A DNA stretch of 64,000 nucleotides from Sphingomonas sp. R-74633 (GTDB taxonomy: Bacteria; Pseudomonadota; Alphaproteobacteria; Sphingomonadales; Sphingomonadaceae), in the NCBI RefSeq assembly GCF_013416555.1, contig NZ_JACCFG010000002.1, forward strand, positions 682,001 to 746,000, in the 5' to 3' direction. The position numbers were made by a program, and so were the translations under genes. Positions 6,883-16,174 of this stretch are shown piece after piece. The first letter of the stretch is position 1. Every line of letters begins with the position of its first letter. The notes under the pieces are model-generated. The model was not told where the DNA came from. It did no database searches and was given only the letters and a program-made list of their open reading frames with translations.

Positions 6883-8617
6883 GCGGCCCTGGTCCTTTGC
6901 ACCGGTGCTGCCACCGGCCGTTGACCGGGCGGAGCCGCCTGGTGCCTGCTCGGTCCCGCGCGGCGGCGGCTGGCGCCCCGGCGCGCGCTGGGCACAGGGG
7001 AGTGCGCTCGGCCGGGAAGGGGAAGCGGAGCATATCGCCGGGCTCCCGGCGCACCAGCGGCCGCCGATGCGCGAGCTGGGCCGGCGTTCCGAGGCAGCCG
7101 AGCAGCCGTTTCGGGCAATGCCGCGCGATGAAGGCGGCCGGGCATCGCTGCACGGCCTGGCGCCCGCGCAGCCCTTATGGGGACGGCCGACGATCCTGAT
7201 CGAGCGGGTCGGCCAGCGTGAGGTCGTGACCGCGGCGTGCCCCGTCGCACTGTCGCTGGAGCTGGTGCCGGGCATGGCCGCCGCGCACGCGCGGGCGCTG
7301 GTTAGCGATCTCGACGTCCAGGATGCCGATCCCGCGCGTGACGCTGCCTGGCTTGACCGGCTCGCACTCCACGCGGTCGCGCGCTGGACGCCGATCGCCA
7401 GTCCCTCGGGAGCCGACGGCATCTGGCTCGACCTGACTGGTGCCAGCCATTTGTTCGGTGGCGAGAAGCACTTCTGCCGGCGCGTCCTGCATTTTCTGGG
7501 AAAGCTCGGCTTCACCGCGCGCATTGCCGTCGCCGGGACGCCGGGCGCGGCGCATGCGCTCGCCCGCTATGGTGGCGAGGCATTATCGATCCTGCCACCC
7601 GGGCAGGAAGCGGCCGCGCTCGCCGGGCTACCGATTGCGGCGCTCCGGCTTGAGCCTTCGGCATTGGCGGCGGCGGCAAGGTTCGGGCTCGAACGCGTCG
7701 GTGATCTGTATCCGATGCCACGCGGGCCGCTGGCCAAGCGGCTCGGGCTGGCGAGCGTCAACCGGCTCGACCAGGCGCTCGGCCGCGCCGCCGAGCCGAT
7801 CGTGCCGGTGGTCCCGTTCGAGGCGCCCAGCGTCACGCGGCGGCTGCTCGAGCCGATCACCACGCCCGAGTCGATCGCAAAGGTGATCGCCGACCTGGTC
7901 GATGATCTGGTGCGGGTGCTGCAGGAGCGCGGTCTCGGGGTGCGCACCGCGCGGATCATCGCCGAGCGTGTCGATGGCGCCGACCAGCATCTCGGGATCG
8001 GCGCGTCGCGCGCTACCCGCGATCCCGGGCATCTGGTGCGGATGTTCGGGCTCAGGATCGACCGGCTCGAGCCCGGGCTCGGCATCGAGGCCATGCATTT
8101 GGTCGTGCCCCACAGCGAGCCGCTCGGCGCGCGTCTCGCCGGGGCGCTGATCCCCGATGGCAATGCGCCGCCGGACCTCGCGCCCGCGATCGACCAGCTT
8201 GCCGGGCGCGCCGGCGAGGATGCGGTGTTCCGCATGGGGCTGGAGCCGAGCGATGTGCCCGAACGCGCGGTGCGGCGCCTGGCACCGCTGGTGGACCCGA
8301 TCGGATGGCCTGCCTGGAAGCGGCCGGTGCGGATTCTGTCCCGGCCCGAAATCCTAACCCATGTTGTAGCGCTGCTGCCCGACCATCCGCCGCGCCGCTT
8401 CACCTGGCGCGGGCGTGTCTACCCCGTCGTCGCGGGTGACGGGCCCGAGCGCATCCATGGCGAATGGTGGCGGACCGATCGCGAGCTCTGGGCGGTGCGC
8501 GACTATTTCCGGGTCGAGGTCGAGGGCGGCCAACGCTTCTGGCTGTTCCGCCGCGGCGACGGCGTCGTTCCCGAAACCGGCGATCTCAGCTGGCACATGC
8601 ACGGCTTTTTCGGCTGA
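6800..8617 (+). CDS. imuB: ImuB, Y-family polymerase-like scaffold of the SOS mutasome
   Basis: A 605-residue ImuB. It keeps the Y-family fold (start MARVASLYLPQLAIERL; WLDLTGASHLFGGE; GIAGTPGAAHALARYG-like segment) but not the catalytic acidic residues of DinB, as usual for this scaffold that bridges DnaE2 and the sliding clamp. The C-terminal half holds the little-finger-like region and ends with LSWHMHGFFG, the typical ImuB tail. ATG 6800 inside the end of imuA is chosen because the conserved N-terminus begins there; an open frame continues upstream but is a shadow. It is somewhat longer than many homologues owing to an Ala/Pro/Arg-rich insert at about 30-110. Confidence 0.9.
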   Translation: MARVASLYLPQLAIERLRRAARPAAPPERPWSFAPVLPPAVDRAEPPGACSVPRGGGWRPGARWAQGSALGREGEAEHIAGLPAHQRPPMRELGRRSEAAEQPFRAMPRDEGGRASLHGLAPAQPLWGRPTILIERVGQREVVTAACPVALSLELVPGMAAAHARALVSDLDVQDADPARDAAWLDRLALHAVARWTPIASPSGADGIWLDLTGASHLFGGEKHFCRRVLHFLGKLGFTARIAVAGTPGAAHALARYGGEALSILPPGQEAAALAGLPIAALRLEPSALAAAARFGLERVGDLYPMPRGPLAKRLGLASVNRLDQALGRAAEPIVPVVPFEAPSVTRRLLEPITTPESIAKVIADLVDDLVRVLQERGLGVRTARIIAERVDGADQHLGIGASRATRDPGHLVRMFGLRIDRLEPGLGIEAMHLVVPHSEPLGARLAGALIPDGNAPPDLAPAIDQLAGRAGEDAVFRMGLEPSDVPERAVRRLAPLVDPIGWPAWKRPVRILSRPEILTHVVALLPDHPPRRFTWRGRVYPVVAGDGPERIHGEWWRTDRELWAVRDYFRVEVEGGQRFWLFRRGDGVVPETGDLSWHMHGFFG

Positions 8618-8642
8618 TGCATCGCGGGCAACGGGAGCCGGT

Positions 8643-8933
8643 TCAGTCCTTGTCGCCGGCCGGCCAGTCGATGGCTTCCAGCTTGGCGAGGATGTCGCCG
8701 AAGCTGCGTGCGACCTCGACCGGATACGCCCGGGTGAAGCCGCTCCCCAGGCGTTCCAGGTCGCGCGCGCTCAGCAGCCCAACTGCGACAATGTCATCCC
8801 GGCCATCCATTCCGCCCCAACGAAGGGCGATCGTTATCGGTCCGCCTTTGCGAAATAGGATCGCGGTCAGGCCGGACCTGCATCGCGAGGCCCGGGGATG
8901 ACGACCTATGTCGAGCTGCAGGTCACCAGCCAT
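8643..8933 (-). CDS. Small hypothetical protein between imuB and dnaE2, opposite strand
   Basis: An antiparallel frame between two mutasome genes. Its C-terminal ~70 residues ([12 protein letters not shown], then [13 protein letters not shown], then [12 protein letters not shown]) look like a small conserved sphingomonad hypothetical protein, so I keep it. The start is uncertain: ATG 8933 would overlap the dnaE2 start by 36 bases and adds a basic, unconvincing N-terminus; a non-ATG start near 8870 is possible. It could be a decayed remnant. Confidence 0.4.
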   Translation of the reverse strand: MAGDLQLDIGRHPRASRCRSGLTAILFRKGGPITIALRWGGMDGRDDIVAVGLLSARDLERLGSGFTRAYPVEVARSFGDILAKLEAIDWPAGDKD

Positions 8934-11900
8934 TTCTCGTTCCTGCGCGGCAGCAGCGCACCGGAAGAATTGTTCGCGGCGGCCGGCCTGCTCGGACACA
9001 TAGCGCTGGGCTTGGCCGACTGGAGCAGCGTCGCCGGCGTCGTTCGCGGCTGGGACGGGCAGAAGGCGACCGGCGTCCGGATGATCCCCGGCGCGCGCGT
9101 CGACCTGACCGACGGGCGGGCGCTGTTGCTATATCCCACCGACCGCGCGGCCTGGTCGCAGCTCACCCGGTTGCTGACGACCGGCAAAGCGCGCGGCGGC
9201 AAGGGCCGCTGCATCCTCGGCTGGAGCGATGTGCTCCATTATGCCGAGGGACTTGTCGCTATCCTCGTTCCCGATCTGCCAGACACGGTGACCGAAGGAC
9301 ATTTAACCGAGCTGGCCGCCGCCTTTGGCGCGCGCGCCTATCTCGCTCTGTCCTTCCGGCGCCGGCCCGACGATCTCGAGCGGCTCCACGGGCTCGACGC
9401 GCTGGCGCGCGCGGCAGGAGTCCGTGCGGTAGCGACCGGCGACATTCTCTACCATTCGCCCGAGGCACGTCCGCTGCAGGACGTGGTGACCGCGATTCGG
9501 CTGAAGGCCACGGTCGATGCGCTCGGCTATCGGCGCGAGCGCTTCATGGACCGGCACCTGAAATCGCCCGAGGAAATGGAGCGCCGCTTCGCCGCCTTTC
9601 CGGATGCGATCGCCGCCAGCGCCGACATCGCCGCGACATGCACCTTCGACCTCGGCGAGATCCGCTACCAATATCCCTATGAGCAGGTGATCGCCGGCAA
9701 GACCGCCCAGGAAGCGCTGACCCTGCTGACCGAGGACGCGGCCGCGGCGAAGTTTCCGGACGGGGTGCCGAAGCCCTATGCCGACCAGATCGCGCATGAG
9801 CTGCGGCTGATCGGAGAGCTTGGCTATGCGCCTTACTTCCTGACCGTCCGCTCGATCGTCGAAGAGAGCAGGCGCCGCGGCATCCTCTGCCAAGGGCGCG
9901 GATCCGCCGCGAACAGCTGCGTCTGTTATCTGCTCGGCATTACCTCGATCGATCCGATCCAGCACGAATTGCTGTTCGAGCGTTTCGTCTCGGGCGAGCG
10001 CAAGGAGCCGCCCGACATCGATGTCGATTTCGAGCATGAGCGCCGCGAGGAGATCATCCAGTGGATCTATGAAACCTATGGGCGCCAGCATAGCGCGCTG
10101 ACCGCGGTGGTGACGCGTTACCGCACCCGCGGCGCGGTCGCCGAGGTCGGCAAGGCGCTGGGCCTGCCGCGCGACCTGACCAAGATGCTGACCGGGCTCG
10201 TCTGGGGCTGGTCGATGGACGGCATCTCGGATGAGCAGATCGCCAGCCTCAACCTCAATTCGAACGACCATCGCCTGAAGCTGACGCTGCGGCTTGCCCG
10301 GCAATTGATCGGCACGCCGCGCCATCTCTCCCAGCACCCCGGCGGCTTCGTGCTGACCCAGGACCGGCTCGACGATCTGGTGCCGATCGAGCCGGCGCGG
10401 ATGGACGACCGCCAGATCATCGAATGGGACAAGGACGATATCGACGCGCTGCGTTTCATGAAGGTCGACATCCTGGGTCTCGGCATGCTCGGCTGCATGA
10501 ACCGCGCCTTCAACCTGCTCGAATGCGAGAAGGGCATCCGCATCGGCATGGCCGACCTCCAGGACGACGATCCCGAGGTCTACAAGATGATCCAGAAGGC
10601 CGACACGCTGGGCGTTTTCCAGATCGAGAGCCGCGCCCAGATGTCGATGCTGCCGCGCATGAAGCCGACCCGCTTCTACGATCTCGTCATCGAGGTCGCG
10701 ATCGTCCGGCCCGGGCCTATCCAGGGCGACATGGTCCATCCCTATCTGCGTAGACGCGAAGGCAAGGAGAAGCCCGAATATCCCAAGCCCGAGCTGCGCG
10801 CCGTGCTCGAGAAGACCTTGGGCGTGCCGCTGTTCCAGGAGCAGGCGATGAAGGTCGCGATCGTCGGCGCAGGGTTCACGCCCGCCGAGGCCGACCAGCT
10901 TCGCCGCGCGATGGCGACGTTCAAGCTGACCGGCGGGGTCAGCCATTTCTACGACAAGCTGGTCGGGGGCATGATCGCGCGCGGCTATCCCAAGGACTTT
11001 GCCGAGCGCACCTTCAAGCAGATCGAGGGATTTGGCTCCTACGGCTTCCCTGAGAGCCACGCCGCCTCGTTCGCCAAGATCGCCTATGCGTCCTGCTGGG
11101 TGAAGCATCATCACCCCGACGTGTTTTGCGCAGCCTTGCTCAACGCCCAGCCGATGGGCTTCTATGCGCCCGCCCAGATCGTCCAGGACGCGCAGCGCCA
11201 CGGCGTCGAAATCCGGCCGGTCTCGATCAACGACAGCCATTGGGACTGCACGCTTGAGCCGCCTGAGAATCCTGGCACCGGGCGCTATCTCGCCGTCCGG
11301 CTCGGCTTCCGGCAGGTGCGCGGACTCGCCAATGTCCATGGCGCGGCGATCGCCGGGGCGCGCGGGCCGCGTGGCGAGGGCGGCCTGCCCTATGAAAGTA
11401 TCGAGGAGGTGTGGCGTCGTGCCGGCACCCCGCGCGCCGCGATCGAGCGGCTCGCCGAGGCCGATGCCTTCCACTGCATCGCCGAGGATCGCCGGCAGGG
11501 GCTGTGGAAGGTCAAGGGCCTCGGAGAGGCGCCTTTGCCTTTGTTCGCGGCGGCCGATGCGCGAGAGGGCGGCTTCTCGCCCGAAGGGGTGGAGCCCAGC
11601 GTCATGCTCCAGCCGCTCACCGATGGGCGCGAGGTGGTCGAGGATTATCGCACGCTGGCGCTGTCGCTACGCGCCCACCCGCTGCAGTTTCTGCGCGAGC
11701 AGCTCGCGGACGAAGGCGTCGTGCGCTGCGGCGATCTCGCCGGCATCCGCGACGGGCGGCATGTAGAGGTCGCCGGTGTGATCCTGGTGCGTCAGCGTCC
11801 GGGCTCGGCGCGCGGGGTGCTGTTCATCACGATCGAGGACGAGACCGGCGTCGCCAACGGCATCCTCTGGCCAGACCGATTCGAGAAGCAGCGTCGCGTC

Positions 11901-12188
11901 GTGATGTCGGCCTCAATGGTCTCCTTGCGCGGGCGGCTCCAGAAGGAGGGGGCGGTGATCCATGTCATCGTCGACCGTGTGGTGCCCCGCGACGACATGC
12001 TGCGCTCGGTCGGGCGCATGGACTTGGCGGTAACGTTCGGCCGGGGAGACGGTGCTACCCATGCCGGCAGTCCCGACCGCGGCGAGGCTGGCTGGCGACC
12101 GGGGCCGCGCGATCTCTACTCGCCGCCTTTCCCGAACGGCGTGGATCCCGAGAATCTGATCAAGGTGCGCAGCCACGATTTTCATTGA
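8898..12188 (+). CDS. dnaE2: DnaE2, error-prone DNA polymerase III alpha subunit
   Basis: A 1096-residue C-family polymerase of the DnaE2 group, the catalytic part of the ImuA-ImuB-DnaE2 mutasome. It opens with the DnaE2 PHP-domain signature ([15 protein letters not shown]). The palm motif with the catalytic aspartates is intact ([15 protein letters not shown], about 372-386), and [13 protein letters not shown] and an OB-fold ([14 protein letters not shown]) follow in order. Length is typical. ATG 8898 opens with the conserved motif. It lies 280 bases after imuB, a wider gap than usual, which holds a doubtful opposite-strand gene. Confidence 0.95.
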   Translation: MTTYVELQVTSHFSFLRGSSAPEELFAAAGLLGHIALGLADWSSVAGVVRGWDGQKATGVRMIPGARVDLTDGRALLLYPTDRAAWSQLTRLLTTGKARGGKGRCILGWSDVLHYAEGLVAILVPDLPDTVTEGHLTELAAAFGARAYLALSFRRRPDDLERLHGLDALARAAGVRAVATGDILYHSPEARPLQDVVTAIRLKATVDALGYRRERFMDRHLKSPEEMERRFAAFPDAIAASADIAATCTFDLGEIRYQYPYEQVIAGKTAQEALTLLTEDAAAAKFPDGVPKPYADQIAHELRLIGELGYAPYFLTVRSIVEESRRRGILCQGRGSAANSCVCYLLGITSIDPIQHELLFERFVSGERKEPPDIDVDFEHERREEIIQWIYETYGRQHSALTAVVTRYRTRGAVAEVGKALGLPRDLTKMLTGLVWGWSMDGISDEQIASLNLNSNDHRLKLTLRLARQLIGTPRHLSQHPGGFVLTQDRLDDLVPIEPARMDDRQIIEWDKDDIDALRFMKVDILGLGMLGCMNRAFNLLECEKGIRIGMADLQDDDPEVYKMIQKADTLGVFQIESRAQMSMLPRMKPTRFYDLVIEVAIVRPGPIQGDMVHPYLRRREGKEKPEYPKPELRAVLEKTLGVPLFQEQAMKVAIVGAGFTPAEADQLRRAMATFKLTGGVSHFYDKLVGGMIARGYPKDFAERTFKQIEGFGSYGFPESHAASFAKIAYASCWVKHHHPDVFCAALLNAQPMGFYAPAQIVQDAQRHGVEIRPVSINDSHWDCTLEPPENPGTGRYLAVRLGFRQVRGLANVHGAAIAGARGPRGEGGLPYESIEEVWRRAGTPRAAIERLAEADAFHCIAEDRRQGLWKVKGLGEAPLPLFAAADAREGGFSPEGVEPSVMLQPLTDGREVVEDYRTLALSLRAHPLQFLREQLADEGVVRCGDLAGIRDGRHVEVAGVILVRQRPGSARGVLFITIEDETGVANGILWPDRFEKQRRVVMSASMVSLRGRLQKEGAVIHVIVDRVVPRDDMLRSVGRMDLAVTFGRGDGATHAGSPDRGEAGWRPGPRDLYSPPFPNGVDPENLIKVRSHDFH

Positions 12189-12210
12189 GGAAAGGACTTC
12201 CCCTGACGGC
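12189..12210 (+). repeat. Short fragment of the dispersed leader-like repeat
   Basis: Starting right after the dnaE2 stop, the bases around AAGGACTTCCCCTGACGGC closely match the beginning of the copy at 12520 (AAAGTCTTCCCCTGACGGC), including the following AGCC. Only this first block is present. Confidence 0.55.
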
Positions 12211-12284
12211 AAGCCAGATTCCGAGGCGGTTCAAACTGCCAATATGTTGCGGTACCCTCCGATCAGCCGCAACGGGAGCGTCCG

Positions 12285-12473
12285 ATGACCGAAGTCAAAC
12301 TGTCTGCCACGCCCAAGGGCAACGGCTACCAAGCTACCGTCACTTTCCCCGCAGGCGTGTCGGTGAGCTCGGCCGAATCCTACCCCACCATTGCAGAGGC
12401 GATCACGGCAGCGGCGTTGAAGCTGTTGGAGATGCCCGAACGGATTGAAGCGCTGGCACCCAGCTCGCTTTGA
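12285..12473 (+). CDS. Small hypothetical protein
   Basis: A 62-residue protein with alternating polar and hydrophobic residues (KLSATPKGNGYQATVTFPAG) followed by a helical end (TIAEAITAAALKLLEMP). This beta-then-helix outline resembles small HicB-like or dsRBD-like folds, but I make no assignment. ATG 12285 is preceded by a purine-rich stretch (GGGAGCG). It lies alone between dnaE2 and the repeat copy at 12520. Codon pattern supports coding. Confidence 0.6.
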   Translation: MTEVKLSATPKGNGYQATVTFPAGVSVSSAESYPTIAEAITAAALKLLEMPERIEALAPSSL

Positions 12474-12519
12474 CGTTGCAACCTAGCCACCCGAGTTTCC
12501 ACCCATAGAAGCGGGAAGT

Positions 12520-12593
12520 GGAAAGTCTTCCCCTGACGGCCAGCCTGGGTCTGACGGTACCCCTTCTGCGGGCGCTCCGCCCCGCAACGCCCC
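12520..12593 (+). repeat. Dispersed leader-like repeat, copy 2
   Basis: Second full copy of the element at 3386-3464, with blocks at 12520-12536, 12558-12572 and 12581-12593. The second hairpin is kept although its loop differs (GCGGG...CCCGC around 12568-12585). It forms the upstream part of the DUF932 leader, followed directly by the nested hairpin at 12626-12664. Confidence 0.75.
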
Positions 12594-12625
12594 GGTGAGA
12601 GGAAGAGCGCGGCCGGTTCGGCCGT

Positions 12626-12672
12626 GACGGGTCAGGGCTGAGAGAGAGTCTCTCGGCGCCCGTCGCGGAGAA
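12626..12672 (+). promoter_or_regulatory. Nested-hairpin leader of the DUF932 gene
   Basis: Outer stem GACGGG (12626-12631) with CCCGTC (12659-12664); inner stem CTGAGAGA (12638-12645) with TCTCTCGG (12649-12656) closing a GAG triloop. The Shine-Dalgarno GGAGAA (12667-12672) follows two bases after the outer stem, 11 bases from its first base to the ATG. The same arrangement with different outer-stem bases precedes the next gene (13940-13993). A cis-acting RNA control element is inferred. Confidence 0.6.
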
Positions 12673-12677
12673 TTTCC

Positions 12678-13877
12678 ATGGCGACTGTCCTCAATCACGC
12701 ATCCGCGCCGCCCCGGCGTCCGGGTCCCTACAAAGTCGATATATCGCGTGGGTCCCGGATAAGGCGTGTCTCGTCCGAATGGTTCTCGCGGCCCGACGAC
12801 GAGCGATACCTCTCACTGCGCGAGCTTCATGCCGCGACCCTGGCGCGGGCACAGCGCGCCACCTCGCACACCGTCGAGACCCGGGCGGTCCGGGTGGAGG
12901 CGAGCCGCGACGATGCAGAACGGCTCGCCCTCATCGTTCCCGGCCGGGACGAACCGGTCGCGCCTACCCACTGGTCGTTCGGGCAGCTGGCCAGCCTGGT
13001 CGGCGCGCCTTCGGGCTATCTGCGCCAGCTTCCCGCGCCGCTCGCCGGCATCAATCTCCAGCACGGGCTGCTCACGCATCGCGGCGAGCTGATGAAGACG
13101 CTGGAGACCGAGGACGGGCGAACCGAGCTGCGCGCCGTCACGGGTCCCGACTATGGCCGGATCTGGGATCACGAGCTGGTCGAGGCGGTGATGAAGATCG
13201 CCGGCAACGGCACGGGCGACACGCGCTGGAAGGTGCCCGGCCTGCTCGACTGGTCGACGATGATGCACAATCCGCATGTCGAGATCACCAAGGACACCAC
13301 CACGCTCTATGCGAGCGACCGCGACGTGTTCCTGTTCCTCGTCGATGACGCCCATCCGATCGAGGCCGGCCGGCTGCCCAATGGCGACCCCGACCTGTTC
13401 TTCCGCGGCTTCTATTGCTGGAACAGCGAGGTCGGCGCGAAGGCGCTCGGCATGGCCAGCTTCTATCTCCGCGCGGTCTGCATGAACCGCAACATCTGGG
13501 GCGCCGAGGGCTTCGAGGAGATCAGCATCCGGCACAGCAAGTTCGCCGCGAACCGCTTCGCGCACGAGGCGGCGCCGGCGCTGGAGAATTTCGCGACCTC
13601 CTCGCCCCAGCCGTTCATGTCCGGGATCATGGCCGCGCGGCAGCGCATCGTCGCCCGCACCGACGAGGACCGGCAGGATTTCCTGCGCAAGCGCGGTTTC
13701 TCCAAGGCGGAGACCGGCCGGATCATCGCGACCGTGCTTGACGAGGAGGGGCATCCGCCCGCCTCGATCTTCGATTTCGTCCAGGGGATCACTGCGCTCG
13801 CCCGCGACAAGCCGCACCAGGATGCGCGGCTCGATCTCGAAGGCAAGGCCTCGAAGCTACTCTGGGCGGTCCACTGA
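12678..13877 (+). CDS. DUF932 domain-containing protein
   Basis: A 399-residue protein of the DUF932 family, found on phages, plasmids and conjugative elements; molecular role unknown. Family features are the central ELRAVTGPDYGRIWDHELVEAV stretch (about 155-176), the DRDVFLFLVDD segment and the FFRGFYCWNSEVG motif. No signal peptide or membrane segment. ATG 12678 has a well-placed GGAGAA site. It is the first gene of a block with the ParB-like, helicase, Toprim and DUF2493 genes, each on the same strand, which points to a role in maintenance or establishment of the mobile element. Confidence 0.85.
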   Translation: MATVLNHASAPPRRPGPYKVDISRGSRIRRVSSEWFSRPDDERYLSLRELHAATLARAQRATSHTVETRAVRVEASRDDAERLALIVPGRDEPVAPTHWSFGQLASLVGAPSGYLRQLPAPLAGINLQHGLLTHRGELMKTLETEDGRTELRAVTGPDYGRIWDHELVEAVMKIAGNGTGDTRWKVPGLLDWSTMMHNPHVEITKDTTTLYASDRDVFLFLVDDAHPIEAGRLPNGDPDLFFRGFYCWNSEVGAKALGMASFYLRAVCMNRNIWGAEGFEEISIRHSKFAANRFAHEAAPALENFATSSPQPFMSGIMAARQRIVARTDEDRQDFLRKRGFSKAETGRIIATVLDEEGHPPASIFDFVQGITALARDKPHQDARLDLEGKASKLLWAVH

Positions 13878-13939
13878 TCCACGTCCGTATCGCCAGGCGG
13901 CGCAGTCCTCCTCCTAGAGGTAGAGGGCTGCGCCGTTCC

Positions 13940-13993
13940 CATGGCGGGATGAAGGTCGGGAGAGAGTCTCCCGGTCACCCGCCATGTGGAGAA
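13940..13993 (+). promoter_or_regulatory. Nested-hairpin leader of the ParB-like gene
   Basis: Outer stem CATGGCGGG (13940-13948) with CCCGCCATG (13978-13986), nine perfect pairs; inner stem CGGGAGA (13957-13963) with TCTCCCG (13967-13973) and the same GAG triloop as the DUF932 leader. GGAGAA (13988-13993) follows one base later, again 11 bases from its first base to the ATG. Confidence 0.62.
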
Positions 13994-13998
13994 CCGAC

Positions 13999-16110
13999 AT
14001 GGCAAAGCGCCAACCCAAGCTTGTCCTCGCGCCCGCGCAGGGGATTCCCTTCAACCTCCTGGTCCTGTCCCAGTCGAACGTCCGCCGCGTGAAGAACGGC
14101 GTCACGATCGATGACCTGGCCGTCGATATCGAACGTCGCGGCCTGCTTCAGGGCCTCAGCGTCCGGCCGCTGCTCGACGCGGGGGGCCAGGATACCGGCA
14201 CGTTCCACGTGCCCGCCGGTGGCCGGCGCTTCCGGGCGCTCGAGATCCTCGTCAAGCGCAATCGTCTCGCTCCCGACGCGGTCATTCCCTGTGTGGTCAA
14301 GCCCGCCGACGGTGACGTCTCCGCCGAGGAAGACAGCTATGCCGAGAACGCGTTCCGCGAGCCGCTTCATCCCCTTGACGAATTTCGCGGCATGCAGCAG
14401 CTGGTCGATCAGGGCGGCAAGATCGAGGATGTCGCGGCGCGTTTCCACGTCACGCCCGCGGTCGTGCGCCAGCGGCTCAAGCTCGCTTGCGTGTCGCCGG
14501 TGCTGCACGAAATCTATGCCGCCGACGGCATGACGCTTGAGCAGCTGATGGCGTTCACCGTCTCCGACGACCATGCTCGCCAGGAGCAGGTCTGGGAGCT
14601 GATCCAGAGTCATCATAACCAGTCGGCACACTTCATCCGTGCGCGTCTGAACGAATCCACGGTCCCTGCGCGCGATCCGCGAGCGCTGTTCGTCGGCATC
14701 GACACCTATGTCGCGGGCGGTGGTTGCGTGGTCCGCGACCTGTTCGAGGAAGATCGCGGCGGCTGGCTGCAGGATGCCGCTTTGCTCGACCGGCTCGTGC
14801 TCGAAAAGCTCGGCGCCGAGGCCGATCGCATCCGGGCCGAGGGATGGAAGTGGGTCGAGGCGGCGATCGACCTGCCCTATGGCTATCACCATGGCCTGCG
14901 CCCGATCGAGGCGACGCACACCCCGCCGACCGAGGCGAAGCTGGCCGAAGTGGCAACGCTCCAGGCTGAGGCCGAGGCGCTCGAGAATGAATGGAGCGGT
15001 GCCGACGAGATCCCGGACGAAATCGATGCCCGGGTGAATGCGCTCGACGAGCGGATCGCGGAGCTCGCCGGTGGCAGCTGGAATTATGATCCCGCCGAGA
15101 TGGCGATGGCGGGCGTCTTCGTCACGATCGAGCGGAACGGTGAATTGTCGGTCGATCCCGGCTGGGTTCGCGCCGAGGACGAGCCGGTCGTCGAGTCCGA
15201 GCCTCATGGTGAGGGCGAGGGCGCGCAGCGGGAAGACGGTGTCGATGGCGATCACCGTCAGCCGGGCCTCGCTCCCGAATCCGGCGAGGACGAGGTGCAG
15301 ACCGAAGAGGAGGACGAGGGGATCAAGCCGCTGCCTGACCGCCTCATCTCCGAACTGACGGCCGAGCGCACGCTTGCGCTCCAGGATGCGATTGCCGGCA
15401 ATCCCCAAGTGGCTTTCGCGGCGGTGCTGCACAATCTCGTGCTTGCCACATTCTATTACGGTCGCGCCGAAAGCTGCCTGATGGTCACCCTGACCAAGGT
15501 CGGATTTGGCTTCCAGCCCAGCGGCATGAAGGACAGTCCCGCCGCCGTCGCGATCGAGGCCCGGCATGCGATGTGGAAGGAGCGCTTGCCCGAATCCGAC
15601 CGCGATCTGTGGGACGCGCTTCAAATGCTCGACGCCAACGAGCAGGCCGAGCTCTTCGCGCACTGCGCCGCTTACTCGGTGAACGCGCTCTACGAAGTGG
15701 CGCCGAAGTACGACAATGGGCGCATCTCGGCGCACACCGTCGAGCGCCGGCTGGTGCACAGCCATGTCCTTGCCCGCGCGGTCGGGCTCGACATGGTCGC
15801 ATCTGGCTGGAAGCCCACTGCCGACAATTTCTTCGGCAAGGTGACCAAGGCCCGCATCATTGCCGCGGTGACCGAAGGCAAGGGCGGCGAGACGGCGGCG
15901 CTGATCGACCATCTGAAGAAGCCGGACATGGCCCGCGAGGCCGAGCGGCTGATGGACGGCGCGGGCTGGTTGCCCGAGCCGCTGCGCACGCCCGAGCTGC
16001 CTGCCCAGGCCGACCTGCTCGAGGCCCCGGCGACGAGCGAGCTGCCTGCCTTCCTCGCCGAGCCGGATGTGTCCGGCGACGAAGAGCCGATGGCGATTGC
16101 GGCCGAGTGA
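13999..16110 (+). CDS. ParB/Spo0J N-terminal domain protein, long variant
   Basis: A 703-residue protein whose N-terminal third is ParB-like: SQSNVRR (24-30), the CTP-binding box GGRRF (74-78), the AENAFREPLHPLDEF segment, and a helix-turn-helix (KIEDVAARFHVTPAVVRQRL, about 145-164). The remaining ~500 residues contain an acidic low-complexity region (about 390-440) and no standard ParB dimerisation end. Such long ParB-like proteins accompany DUF932 and strawberry-notch genes on conjugative elements and need not be partition proteins; no ParA is nearby. ATG 13999 is chosen over an in-frame ATG at 13984 because GGAGAA is optimally placed. Confidence 0.85.
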   Translation: MAKRQPKLVLAPAQGIPFNLLVLSQSNVRRVKNGVTIDDLAVDIERRGLLQGLSVRPLLDAGGQDTGTFHVPAGGRRFRALEILVKRNRLAPDAVIPCVVKPADGDVSAEEDSYAENAFREPLHPLDEFRGMQQLVDQGGKIEDVAARFHVTPAVVRQRLKLACVSPVLHEIYAADGMTLEQLMAFTVSDDHARQEQVWELIQSHHNQSAHFIRARLNESTVPARDPRALFVGIDTYVAGGGCVVRDLFEEDRGGWLQDAALLDRLVLEKLGAEADRIRAEGWKWVEAAIDLPYGYHHGLRPIEATHTPPTEAKLAEVATLQAEAEALENEWSGADEIPDEIDARVNALDERIAELAGGSWNYDPAEMAMAGVFVTIERNGELSVDPGWVRAEDEPVVESEPHGEGEGAQREDGVDGDHRQPGLAPESGEDEVQTEEEDEGIKPLPDRLISELTAERTLALQDAIAGNPQVAFAAVLHNLVLATFYYGRAESCLMVTLTKVGFGFQPSGMKDSPAAVAIEARHAMWKERLPESDRDLWDALQMLDANEQAELFAHCAAYSVNALYEVAPKYDNGRISAHTVERRLVHSHVLARAVGLDMVASGWKPTADNFFGKVTKARIIAAVTEGKGGETAALIDHLKKPDMAREAERLMDGAGWLPEPLRTPELPAQADLLEAPATSELPAFLAEPDVSGDEEPMAIAAE

Positions 16111-16119
16111 CCGATTGGG

Positions 16120-16142
16120 GCGGGGCGCCCACGGCGTCCCGC
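16120..16142 (+). promoter_or_regulatory. Ten-base-pair hairpin upstream of the helicase gene
   Basis: GCGGGGCGCC (16120-16129) pairs with GGCGTCCCGC (16133-16142), one G-U pair, triloop CAC. It starts nine bases after the ParB-like stop and ends 32 bases before the next ATG. There is no T-run, so a leader structure or a processing site is as likely as a terminator. Confidence 0.45.
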
Positions 16143-16174
16143 TCCTCTTCCCTTCGATCTTCTGGAGACTTGCC

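Noticed and set aside
9303..11474. 723-codon open frame opposite dnaE2
   Set aside because: It is the antisense shadow of a highly conserved GC-rich gene; product is His/Arg/Asp-rich without domains.
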